From Rhodopseudomonas palustris (lineage in GTDB: Bacteria; Pseudomonadota; Alphaproteobacteria; Rhizobiales; Xanthobacteraceae), in assembly GCF_003226555.1 (NCBI RefSeq), contig NZ_QKQS01000016.1, positions 62,001 through 126,000 of the forward strand: a DNA stretch of 64,000 nucleotides, read 5' to 3'. Position 1 is the first letter of the stretch; the number at the start of each line of letters is the position of its first letter. Below are positions 36,680 through 47,000 of this stretch, one piece after another. The translations under genes and the position numbers were made by a program. The notes beneath the pieces are model-generated. The model searched no databases. It was not told the origin of the DNA and saw only the letters and a list, made by a program, of their open reading frames with translations.

Positions 36680-37170
36680 GCACGACAAATTCTGGTATGC
36701 CGACCAATCTCTTCGCGCCGCGGCTTTCCGTCGAGCAGGTCGAAGAAGGCTGCGTCCTGGCGCCGAAATTCGGTTCCGACGGGCTCATACCAGTCGTCAC
36801 CACCGACGCCGCGTCAGGAGAGGTCCTGATGATGGGTGTGATGACGCCTGAGGCGCTGAGCTACACGATCGAGACGGGCGAAGCCCACTACTGGAGTCGC
36901 AGCCGGCAATGTCTGTGGCGCAAGGGCGCCACCAGCGGGCTCGTACAGAAGGTCGTCGAGATCAGGATCGACGATGATCAGGATTCTGTCTGGCTTCGGG
37001 TGGAAATCGTCGGCGGAGCCAGTTGCCATGTCGGCTACCGATCCTGCTTCTACCGTGCCGTCCCGCTTCATGCCGCCTCGCGGCCTATCCAACTATCCTT
37101 CACGGAGAGCAGTAAGGTCTTTGATCCGATCGCGATCTATGGCGACGTGCCAAATCCGACGCAACTCTAG
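36676..37170 (+). CDS. hisI: Phosphoribosyl-AMP cyclohydrolase (Zur-linked paralogue)
   Basis: A 164-residue HisI. Catalytic and zinc-binding segments are [31 protein letters not shown] and [14 protein letters not shown]. It opens the purine ring of PR-AMP in histidine synthesis. The protein has about 30 extra residues at the N terminus and a C-terminal tail ([10 protein letters not shown]), longer than housekeeping HisI of about 130-140 residues. Being coupled to folE behind a Zur box, it is probably a second copy expressed in low zinc rather than the histidine-operon gene. Confidence 0.88.
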   Translation: MSTTNSGMPTNLFAPRLSVEQVEEGCVLAPKFGSDGLIPVVTTDAASGEVLMMGVMTPEALSYTIETGEAHYWSRSRQCLWRKGATSGLVQKVVEIRIDDDQDSVWLRVEIVGGASCHVGYRSCFYRAVPLHAASRPIQLSFTESSKVFDPIAIYGDVPNPTQL

Positions 37171-37353
37171 CCCGGTCATGGACGAGACATGTGGCGCGCT
37201 CCCGGCTCGAACCGAAAACCTAATGTTGTGCTGCCGAGCACGCTCGTCACCGCCGGAATCAGACTCGGCGATCGGCACGACCTGCTGATTTGCATACCTC
37301 TCGCGCGGACATGAGAGGGGCGGCGCGTCTCCGCACGCCGAATCCAGTGTGTG

Positions 37354-37899
37354 CTATCTCTTCTGCATCGCGTCGAAGGCCTGGTCGAAGCCTTTGAACG
37401 ACACCGGGATCGAGATCAGCTGATCGGCTGCGTCCCTGAATTGCAGCTTGCCGTTTTCGCTGAGGCCTTTCAGCTTCTTGATCTGATCGTCCTTGATGTC
37501 GGCTTCGGCGAAGCAGGCGACCGGGACGCAGCGGCGATACGCGGCGGCGATGCCGGGGTCCTTGTCGTCGACGATGAGGCGCGGGCCGTCACCGAGCGCG
37601 ACGTTGATCGGCACCTGAAACACGATCTTCATCGGCGACGTCTTGCTCTGCTGACCGATCGCGATCTGCGTCACCGGCTGCGGCTGGCCCTTGATCTGCA
37701 TCGCCTGCGCCATCTCGCACGTCTTCGCGGCGTCGCGAATGTCGCAGCGTACGGTCCAGTCCTGATAGGTCGCGGTGGTGGCCTGCGGCGTGTGTGTATC
37801 AGCGCCTGCGGCCGGCTTGTCCGGCGCGGCAAGTACCGAGGTCGTCGCCGCGATCGTCACAACAAACGCCATCATGCCGCAATCACGAACCTTGGCCAT
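37354..37899 (-). CDS. Invasion-associated locus B (IalB) family protein
   Basis: A 181-residue exported protein. A signal peptide (MMAFVVTIAATTSVLAA) is followed by a low-complexity linker and the IalB core: YQDWTVRCD, CEMAQAM, VPINVALGDGPRLIVDD and paired cysteines in CVPVACFAE. IalB proteins are periplasmic or surface proteins common in Rhizobiales; the biochemical role is unclear. The ATG at 37899 with GGAG is preferred to the one at 37914. Divergent from the TpsB gene, with 214 bp between starts and an inverted repeat GTTCGC-N5-GCGAAC at 37943-37959 in between. Confidence 0.85.
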   Translation of the reverse strand: MAKVRDCGMMAFVVTIAATTSVLAAPDKPAAGADTHTPQATTATYQDWTVRCDIRDAAKTCEMAQAMQIKGQPQPVTQIAIGQQSKTSPMKIVFQVPINVALGDGPRLIVDDKDPGIAAAYRRCVPVACFAEADIKDDQIKKLKGLSENGKLQFRDAADQLISIPVSFKGFDQAFDAMQKR

Positions 37900-38113
37900 C
37901 GCACTCCACTCCATTTTCGTTTCGCGTTCACGTCGGCGGCTTGTTCGCCGCGTGCGAACATCCTGTTAGGCACGGCGTTGGGAGAGGACCAATTGAATTT
38001 GGAAATAGGAGCTATTGACCTCGCCGATATCACCCGTCGCCGAGTGATGCATCCTTGCACTTGTGCTCACTGCGATATCCGCCGAAGAACGGACGAGGCA
38101 AAGGCGAGGGTGC

Positions 38114-39862
38114 ATGCGCGGGTGGAGTCGTTTCAGAGCAGCGGGTGCGACCGCTTGCGTGATCGCCGCGGCCGTTTGGCAATCGACAGACGCTGCAGTC
38201 GCGCAGATCGCGCCGCCGCCGAGCCAGGTGGCGCCGCCGGTGGCGCCGCCCTCTGTGTCCGCGCCGACCCGCATCATCCTGCCCCGCGTCGAAGCCGGCG
38301 CCACGATTCCGCCGGGTGCCAAGGCGCTGACCTTCAAGCTGACCGGCATCGCGATCGAAGGAGAGTTCGAAGAGCTCGCCGCCGAACGTGAAAGACTCGC
38401 GGCGCCGCTGGTCGGCAAGCGGATCTCGGTTGCGCAAGTATTCGAGTTCGCCACCGCATTGCAGGCGGTGTATTCCCGCGCCGGCTATCCGCTGGTGCGC
38501 GTCGTGGTGCCGCCGCAGGAGCTCGGCGAGGCCGCGCGGGTGAAGGTGGCGATTATCGACGGCTTCGTCGAGCAGATCGATGCCAGCAACATCGCCGAGC
38601 CCGGACGCAAGGCCGTGGTCGCGGTGGTGTCGTCACTGATCGACAAGCGCCATTTGACGCAAGCTGAATTGGAGCGGCGCCTGCTGCTGGCCGGCGAGAC
38701 GCCCGGCATCGTGCTCAACGCGGTGTTCAGCGCAGGCAAGCAGGTCGGGGGCGCGGTGCTGGTTCTGGCCGGCACCTACAAGCCGGTCTCCGCGTCGGTC
38801 TATGCCGACAACGCGATGCCTTCGGTGTTCGGCACCGGGCAGGTCGTGGCGAGCGCATCGCTCAACAGCGTGTTCGGCATGGGCGAGCAGATCACCGTGT
38901 CGGCCGCCGGATTGCCCGATAGCGATTACACCAGCGCGTTTCCGACGCGGCGATATCTGAGCGCGACATTCGCTACCCCGCTGGGCACCGACGGCTGGAA
39001 GTTCGACGGCGGCTTCACCCGCGGCATCACCACGCCGCAGGCCGCCTCGCTGCTGACGGCGTCGCAGGGTTTCCTGACGCAGGGCTACGGCCGACTGTCC
39101 TATGCGGCGCTCAAACGCCGCGATGCCGAACTGACGTTCAGCGCACGGTTCGACGCGACCGATGAAGAAATCGAATCGCTGCTGTTCAGTCCGGCGCTGC
39201 CGCTCAGCCTCGATCGCGTGCGGACGGTGCGTGGCAGCGTCGAGGGATTGTGGCGGCTGCGCGAGAGCGGTACCGTGATCGGGTACGGCGCCACCCTGTC
39301 ACGGGGGCTCGATGCGTTCGGCGCCCGCACCGCCGCCGACGCCGATCCGCTGCTGCCGCTGTCGCGCGCCGGCGCAGATGCGGTGTTCACCAAGTTGGCC
39401 GGACATTTCGAACTGACGCAGAGCCTTCCGGCCGGCTTCTTCGTGGCGGCGTTCGCCAACGGTCAGACTTCGTTCGACAAGCCGCTGCTGCATTCGGAGC
39501 AGTTCGATCTGGTCGGCGCCCGGCTGCTGTCCGGCTACAGCGCCGGCTCGTTCATCGGGGACACCGGCTGGGTGGTCCGCACAGAGTTCGGACACCCGTT
39601 CGCGCTGCCGAACGTGACCGCGGAAGTCACCCCGTATCTGTTCGCGGCCACCGGCGAGCGCATCCTCGCCCAGCCGACCAGTCTGGAGATCGCCAGCCAG
39701 CACGCTTCGAACTGGGGCGCAGGCGTACGCTTCAGCATGCCGCAGACCGGTGCGGTGCCGGTCGACGTTTTCGGCTTTCTCGAAGGCGCCCGCAAGGTCA
39801 CCAACGATCCGTTCCAGCAGCCCGGCTGGCGCGTCTTCACCGGCCTGTCGCTGCGCTACTGA
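38114..39862 (+). CDS. Two-partner secretion outer-membrane transporter (TpsB, ShlB/FhaC family)
   Basis: A 582-residue Omp85-superfamily translocator. A signal peptide and a proline-rich linker (PPPSQVAPPVAPP) precede POTRA domains (about residues 60-230; VFEFATALQAVYSRAGYPLVRV). A 16-strand beta-barrel follows, ending with an aromatic C-terminal residue (FTGLSLRY). It would export the TpsA protein encoded 1.2 kb downstream. The ATG at 38114 has GAGGG upstream. The loop-6 motif, VRGY or VRGF in relatives such as FhaC, reads LLSGYSAGSFIGDTGW here, so the conserved arginine is not at its usual place. Confidence 0.88.
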   Translation: MRGWSRFRAAGATACVIAAAVWQSTDAAVAQIAPPPSQVAPPVAPPSVSAPTRIILPRVEAGATIPPGAKALTFKLTGIAIEGEFEELAAERERLAAPLVGKRISVAQVFEFATALQAVYSRAGYPLVRVVVPPQELGEAARVKVAIIDGFVEQIDASNIAEPGRKAVVAVVSSLIDKRHLTQAELERRLLLAGETPGIVLNAVFSAGKQVGGAVLVLAGTYKPVSASVYADNAMPSVFGTGQVVASASLNSVFGMGEQITVSAAGLPDSDYTSAFPTRRYLSATFATPLGTDGWKFDGGFTRGITTPQAASLLTASQGFLTQGYGRLSYAALKRRDAELTFSARFDATDEEIESLLFSPALPLSLDRVRTVRGSVEGLWRLRESGTVIGYGATLSRGLDAFGARTAADADPLLPLSRAGADAVFTKLAGHFELTQSLPAGFFVAAFANGQTSFDKPLLHSEQFDLVGARLLSGYSAGSFIGDTGWVVRTEFGHPFALPNVTAEVTPYLFAATGERILAQPTSLEIASQHASNWGAGVRFSMPQTGAVPVDVFGFLEGARKVTNDPFQQPGWRVFTGLSLRY

Positions 39863-39910
39863 GGCGCCCGTCCGCCGAGCGTGGCGGCGTCTGGTGGCCT
39901 CTGCTCGGCG

Positions 39911-40876
39911 TCAAGCTGGCGTGGCGGCGACGTGATCGGTGCTCTGAATCGGCTCCGGGCGGGCACCCCATCCCGGATGAATCGCCTGCAGCATGCTTTC
40001 GCGCAGCCAGCGGTGCCCGGGGTCGTGTTCGCTGTTGACGTGCCACATGATGTAGCCGTGCTGAAGCTCCATCTCGATCGGGATCTCGTGCAGATCGAGA
40101 TGGAAGTTGCCGGCGACTTCCTCGGCAAAACGCCGCGGCAGGAACGCGATCAGATCGGTGCGTTCGACCATCGGGGGAATCGACCAGATCTTCGCCGCCG
40201 CATAGGGCGTGCGTCGGTTGATATTCTGGGTGACGTGGACTTTCTCGATGCCCGTCATGCCGCGTAGTTCGCGGCCGATCGTGATCTGCGGCAGCGTCAG
40301 AAAGGTGGCGCGATCGAGCGGCTTGGTGATCGCCGGGTGGTCGCGGCGGCTGACGATCACGAAGTCGGTCTGGCCGAGCGACTTCACGACGAGATCGGTG
40401 GTGTCGACCGGAAACACCGAGCATGCCAGATCGATCGAGCCTTCGCGCAGCAGCTCGGCGAATCCTGCGGTCGGCTGAATGCACTCGATCTCGACGCCTG
40501 GAGCTTCCGCCGCGACGACGCGTACGATCGGCGGCATCATGATCGGCTCGTAGGGATCGGTGATGACGATGCGAAATTGCCGCCGATAGGTCGACAGATC
40601 GATGCTGCTGCCGGCGACGAATTGTCGCCCGATCACCGACAGCGCCTCGCGTACCGGGCCGATCACTTCCTGCGCCTTCATCGTCGGCTTCAGTCCGCGC
40701 GATTGCCGCACGAACAGCGGATCGCCGATCAGATCGCGCAAGCGGGCGAGTGCATTCGACACGGCAGGTTGACTCATGCCGAGCCGCTCGGCCGCGCGGC
40801 TGGTGTTCTTGGTGGCGTACAGCGCCTCGAAGATCACCAGAAGGTTAAGATCGATCGTTCGTAGGTTAATGGCCAT
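39911..40876 (-). CDS. LysR family regulator (NodD-like group)
   Basis: A 321-residue LysR regulator. Helix-turn-helix in LDLNLLVIFEALYATKNTSR and AAERLGMSQPAVSNALARLR. The effector domain starts near FRIVITDPYEP. It sits between tpsB and tpsA on the opposite strand and diverges from tpsA across 188 bp, so it is the best local candidate to control the adhesin. An analogous insertion of a regulator between TpsB and TpsA genes is not typical. The C terminus is extended (PEPIQSTDHVAATPA). Confidence 0.9.
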   Translation of the reverse strand: MAINLRTIDLNLLVIFEALYATKNTSRAAERLGMSQPAVSNALARLRDLIGDPLFVRQSRGLKPTMKAQEVIGPVREALSVIGRQFVAGSSIDLSTYRRQFRIVITDPYEPIMMPPIVRVVAAEAPGVEIECIQPTAGFAELLREGSIDLACSVFPVDTTDLVVKSLGQTDFVIVSRRDHPAITKPLDRATFLTLPQITIGRELRGMTGIEKVHVTQNINRRTPYAAAKIWSIPPMVERTDLIAFLPRRFAEEVAGNFHLDLHEIPIEMELQHGYIMWHVNSEHDPGHRWLRESMLQAIHPGWGARPEPIQSTDHVAATPA

Positions 40877-41064
40877 TAGTCGAGTACGTTCAATCGGTTG
40901 TCGGCGCGACGGGCATGAAATCAGCGAGCCGAATGAAAGCTATACCGAATTTCAATTTCTCATCACCGGCACACTATTCCACAAAACTCGCACTGTAAGA
41001 AAATTTTAATGATCCCTCCGATGCGCGGCTTGTCGCCGCGCTGTCCGAGGGAGGGAAGGCGGCA
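40877..41064. promoter_or_regulatory. Divergent promoter region of the LysR regulator and the giant adhesin
   Basis: A 188-bp region, clearly richer in A+T than its surroundings between about 40920 and 41010. A strong ribosome-binding site (GAGGGAGGGAAGG) lies just before the tpsA ATG at 41065. No operator was assigned. Confidence 0.5.
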
Positions 41065-44000
41065 ATGCGTTCGGCTCGGTCAGTCAAGCGTTCGACGAAT
41101 CTGCAATCTCGTGCCCTCGTGGCCGATAGCAGAGGGTCGCGGTCGCGCAAGATCGTCGCAATGGTGGCGGCCACCGCACTGGTGCTGACGCCGACCTTGT
41201 CGATGGCGCAGCAGCTCCCCAGCGGCGGCAGCGTCGCAGCCGGAAGCGCGACGATCAGTTCGCCGAACGCAGCGACCCTCAACGTCAACCAGTCGTCCGA
41301 CCGCGCCATCATCAACTGGAATTCGTTCTCGGTCGGCCAGGGCGGCACCGTCAATTTCCTTCAGCCCGGTGCGTCGTCGGCAACGCTCAATCGGGTCACC
41401 GGCACCACGCCGTCGAGCATCGCCGGATCGATCAACGCGCCCGGCACGGTGCTGCTGGTCAATCCGAACGGAATCGCCATCACCCCGACCGGCACCGTCA
41501 ATGTCGGATCGTTCGCGGCCTCGACGCTGAACATCAAGGATTCCGACTTCATGTCGGGCAACTACACGTTCAGCGGCAACGGCGCCTCCGCCGCCGTCAC
41601 CAATGCGGGCCGGATCAACGTGTCCGACGGCGGTTTCGCCGCGCTGCTCGGCGGCCAGGTCGCCAATGACGGCCTGATCTCGGCGCGGCTGGGCAAGGTC
41701 GGGCTCGGCAGCGGCGAGCTGATCACGCTCGATCTTGCCGGCGACGGCTTCCTGTCGGTCGCGGTGCCGACCAGCTCGCTCGGCGGCATCGTCGGCTCCG
41801 ACGGTCGTCCGCTGGTGTCGAACAAGGGCAAGATCATCGCCGATGGCGGCACCGTGCATCTCAGCGCCGCGACCGCGGCCGGTCTGTTGCGCGATGCGGT
41901 CAACGTGCCGGGCACGATCCGGGCGAATTCGGTCGGCACCCGCAACGGCAAGATCATCATCGGCGGCGGTGCCGGCGGCAAAGTGCAGATTTCCGGCAAG
42001 GTGACCGCGAGCGGCGGCAGGACTGCGCGGGGCGGGTCCATCGACGTCTCGGGTGCCAAGGTCGCGGTGTCCGGCAAGGTCAAGGCGAGCGGCACGACTG
42101 GGGGCCGCATCAAGATCACCGGCACGGAGTCGGCGAAGATTTCCGGCGAGGTCGCCGCCAAGGGCAAGACCGGCAATGGCGGCGTCGTCGTGATCACCGC
42201 CAAGGACGTCACCATCGAGTCGTCCGGCAAGCTCGACGTCAGCGGCACGACCGGCGGCACGCTTTTGGTCGGCGGCGATTATCAGGGCGGCGCCAACGTC
42301 GCCAATAACTTCTCGACCGATCCGGTCGCCAATGCCGAGACCACCACCGTGGCCGCGGGCGCGACGCTGAGAGCGGCGGGCACCAGCGGGCAGGGCGGCC
42401 GAGTCGTGGTCTGGTCCGACGACACGACCACCTTCGCGGGTGCGCTCGACGTCTCGGGCCAGGGTGGCGCCGGCGGCTTCGCCGAAGTCTCAGGTCATCG
42501 TCTGCTCGATTTCACCGGCACCGCCGCGCTCGCCGGCACTGCGGGCGCGGGCACGCTGCTGCTCGATCCGCGCAACATCGTGATTTCGAACGCGAACAGT
42601 TCCGGCGGCTCGCTGTCGGGCGGCACCTTCACCCCGTCGGCCGACGATTCGGTGCTGAACATCGCCACGCTGCAGGCGGCGCTCGCCTCCGGCAACGTCG
42701 TCGTCACCACCGGCCTGTCGGGCTCGGCCGGCTCGCAGGACGGCAACATCACGGTGGCGAGCGCGATCTCTTGGAGCGGCAGCAACACGCTGACGCTGAC
42801 CGCCGCCAACAACATCGCCATCAATGCCGACATCACTGCGGCCAGCGGCGGGCTGACCATCAACGCCGTGGGTGGCGTCACCGCGACCGGCGGCATCAAT
42901 GTCGGCCAGTTCACGCTGCAGTCCGGCGCCTGGGTGCAGAACGGCAGTACGTTGCCGTCGTTCGCTGCGACGAGCTTCACCATCGCCGGCGGCTCGTTCC
43001 TGCGCGTGACCGGAGGTGCAGGCAACGCCGGCTCGCCCTATCAGATCGCCGACGTCTACGGCCTGCAGGGCATCGGTTCGTCGTCGGCGTTGCTCGCGGC
43101 GTCCTACGTGCTGGCCAACGACGTCGATGCCACCGGAACCGCGAACTGGAACAGCGGCGCCGGCTTCGTGCCGATCGGGAATTCGACGACCAAATTCAGC
43201 GGCTCGTTCGATGGTCTCGGTCACACCATCAGCGGCCTCACCATCCACCGGTCTTCGACCGATCAGGTCGGTCTGTTCGGCTCTGGGAGTGCGAGCTCTG
43301 CGATCAGCCGTCTCACGATGGCGAACGTCGACATCATCGGGCACGTGAATGTCGGCGGCTTGATCGGACAGAGTGTGGGGACGGTCACTGCTGTATCAGT
43401 CTCCGGTTCGGTCGTCGCTTCGAACCTCAACGTCGGCGGTGTCGCCGGCCAATTGGCGTCGGGCGGCTCGATCAGCGATTCGCAAAGCAGTGCAACGGTC
43501 GAAGGCTATATTCAGGTCGGCGGTCTCGTCGGCGGTCTGGCCGGGGGGACGATCTCGCGGTCCAACGCGACGGGAATCGTGAAGGGACGCAACAACGGCA
43601 GCATCGCCGGCAACGCCGGCGGCCTGGTCGGCGCCGCTGCCAACGGCGGAAGCATTTCCGATTCCTATTCGACCGCGTCGGTCTCTGCAGGAGGCGCCGG
43701 CGGCCTGATCGGGACGACGAACGGCGCCGTCACCCTCTCCAATGTCTGGAGTTCCGGACGGGTTTCGTCGCAGCTACCGGGCGGCGGCGTGATCTACCAG
43801 CAGTTCGGCAGCGCTCCGGTTATGTCCGGAGTCTATTGGGACGCCACGACGACCGGTGTGGCCAATGCCTGCGGATCCGGAACATGCTCCGGAGCGACGG
43901 CTCTGACCACGGCTCAGGCCCTGACGCAATCGAGCTACAGCGGCTTCGACTTCACCAACACCTGGTTCATGATCGACGGCTCGACGCGGCCGTTCCTGCG

Positions 44001-47000
44001 CAGCGAATATTCAACCACGATCAGCAACGCGCATCAGCTCCAGCTGATCGCCATGAATGCGACGACGCTCGGCGCTTCCTACACGCTCGCGGGCGACATC
44101 GCGCTCGGCACCGCGCTCGCCAACCCGTCGGAAATGTGGGGCTCGGCCGGCTTCGTGCCGATCGGCAGCGCCTCGGCGCAGTTCAAGGGCAGCCTCGACG
44201 GCAAGGGCCATGTGATCTCCGGGCTCGTCATCAATCGTCCGAGCAACGACGATGTCGGCCTGTTCGGGTATATTGGCAGCACCGGATCGCGGATCAGCAA
44301 TCTCGGCGTCGTGGACGCGCGGGTCTCGGGCGGGACCCACGTGGGCATCGTCGCCGCGGACAGCTACGGAACGCTCGACAACGTCTGGTCGAGCGGCGTC
44401 GTCTCCGGTGGCTATCAGGTGGGCGGTCTCGTCGGTTATGCCCACGCGACCATTTCCGGCTCCCATTCGGACGCCACCGTGACGGCCACGGGCGACGGCG
44501 TCGGCGGCCTCGTCGGGATGTCGGCCTCGACCGCCGCCATGGTGACGGGGTCGTATGCGACCGGCGCCGTCAGCGGGGCCAGCTATGTCGGCGGCCTCGT
44601 CGGCCAATCCGCCGGCCCTATCGAATTGTCCTTCGCGACCGGAACCGTGTCCGGCACCTCGAACTATATCGGCGGACTCTTGGGGTACGCAGACGCCGGT
44701 GTCACGATCACCAACACCTACGCGACCGGTGCCGTCAACGCGTACAATCGCGCCGGCGGTCTCGTCGGCTATTTCGGCGGTATCACGGTCAGCAACTCCT
44801 TCGCGACCGGCTACGTCACCTCCTCGGGTTCGTCGCGGGGCGGGCTGATCGCGAAAATGGGGGCGGGCACCGTCACCAACTCCTACTGGGACACCCAGAC
44901 GAGCGGCCTGTCGACGAGCGACGGCGGCACCGGCGTCACCACGGCGACCCTGCAGGCGGCGCTGCCGTCCGGATGGAACACCGCGACCTGGGGCATCATC
45001 GCCGGAGTGAGCTATCCCTTCCTGAAGAGCTTCTGGTCCGGCACCCCGCAGGTGGTTTCCGGCACGGCGTACACGAACAATGGCGTGACCCCGGCTTCCG
45101 GCGGCAACGTCGCGGTGATGGTCAACGGCGCCGCGGTCGGATCGGCGAGCGCCGGCGCCAACGGTTACTACAACGTCCTGCTCGCGCCCGGCACGATCGG
45201 CAGCAACAGCCAGCTCGTCAGCTTCACCTCCGGCACCAACGCCGGCGTCAGCTACGTTCAGAACGCAGCAGGGTCGATCACCGGCCTGAACATCCTCGGC
45301 AACACGCTCGTTGAACAAAGCGCCGCGTCGACGTTGTCGTCGATCTCGTCGGGCCTCGCCGTTGCGATCGGATCGTCGGGCGTGTCGACAGCGCTCGCCA
45401 ACCGCTGGATCGTCGCGACCGGCAGCAGCTTCACCATCGATCAGGCGATCAGTCAGACCGGCAACCTGGTGCTGTCGTCGAACGGCACGGTGACCCAGAC
45501 GGCGGGTGCGTCGATCAGCGCCGCGACTCTCAAGCTGCAATACATCTCGAGCGGCATCAGCTATTCGCTGACGGATTCCGGCAATGCGGTCTCCTCGCTG
45601 CAGCCCGGAAACCTCGGATCGGGCAGCCTCGATTTCTACAGCAGCACCGACCTGTCCGTCGGCGCGTTCACGGCCAATGGCGGTCTGCTCATCCGCACCG
45701 CGGGCGCTCTGACGTTGGCGGGGCCCTTGAGCTCAAGCGCGACCGGCAACGCCGTCGTGCTCTCCGCGGGCACCGGATTCGTCAACAATGCCGGTTCCTC
45801 GGCGATCAGTGTGCCGAACGGTCGCTGGCTGGTCTACGCCGCAGCGCCGACCGGCAACACCTTCAACAATCTCGACAGCGGCAACACCGCGGTCTGGAAC
45901 GCCACCTACGCGGCGAACGCGCCGGCGACGATCGCGTCCGGCAACCGCTACGTGTTCGCCTATCAGCCGACGCTGACCTTCAGTTCGACCGACGCGTCGA
46001 AGTACTACGGCGCGACCGCCGACGTGTCGTCGTCCTACACGGTGACCGGCGCCAGCGCCGGCGTCAGCGGGGCGTTCAAGGCCGACACGCTGTCGTCGCT
46101 CTACACTGGCACGCCGGTTCTCTCGTCGGCCGGCGCCGCAGGCACCGCGACCGTCGCCGGTGGCCCGTACCTGATCGACATCGCGCAGGGTAGCGTGGCG
46201 TCGACCGGGTCCTATGCGCTGAACTTCGTCAGCTCCGGGCAGTTGACCGTCAACAAGGCGTCGCTGATCATCTACGTGTCTACGGCCTACAAGACTTACG
46301 GCACCGGCTACACGGGCTCGAGCAGCGACTATTCGGTTTCGGGCCTGCAGAATTCCGACAAGGTCACCGGCGTGACGTTGACCAGCGACGGCGCGGCGGC
46401 GACCGCCATCGTCGGCAGCTATGGGTTGAACGCTAGCGCCGTCCAGGGCATTGGCCTCGACAATTACAACGTGATGTATTCGCAGGGTACGCTCGTCGTC
46501 AGCAAAGCGAGCCTGACCATCACAGCGTCGAACGGCTCGAAGGTCTACGGCAACAACCTGACCTTCGCCGGCACCGAATTCACCGTGTCCGGACTGCACA
46601 ACAGCGACGCGGTGTCGTCGGTGACGCTGACCAGCGGCGGCGCGGCCGCGACCGCCAACGCCAACAGCTACCAAATCACCGCCAGCAATGCGACCGGGAC
46701 CGGGCTGTCGAACTACCTGATCTATTACAATGCCGGCTATCTCAGCGTCACCCCGGCGCCGCTGACGATCACCGCCAACGACCGCTCCAAGACCTACGGC
46801 AGCGCGCTGCCGCTGGGGTCGACTGATTTCACGTTGTCGGGCAGCCTGTACAATAACGACAAAGTCGACGGCGTCACCTTCACCAGCGCTGCTGCGGGGG
46901 CGACGGCGGCGGTCGGCTGGTCGACGATCTACGCCAACAATGCAACCGGTACAGGGCTTGCCAACTACAGCATCAGCTATGTGACCGGCAAGCTGACGGT

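Noticed and set aside
37297-37318. CCTCTC ... GAGAGG hairpin after hisI as a terminator
   Set aside because: A 6-bp stem with a 10-base loop and no U-tract is too weak to call.
41870-41890. TAAG in the N-terminal part of the adhesin as a LapG cut site
   Set aside because: It lies within the predicted secretion-domain beta-helix, where a cut would destroy export; four-residue matches are common in an Ala/Thr/Gly-rich protein.
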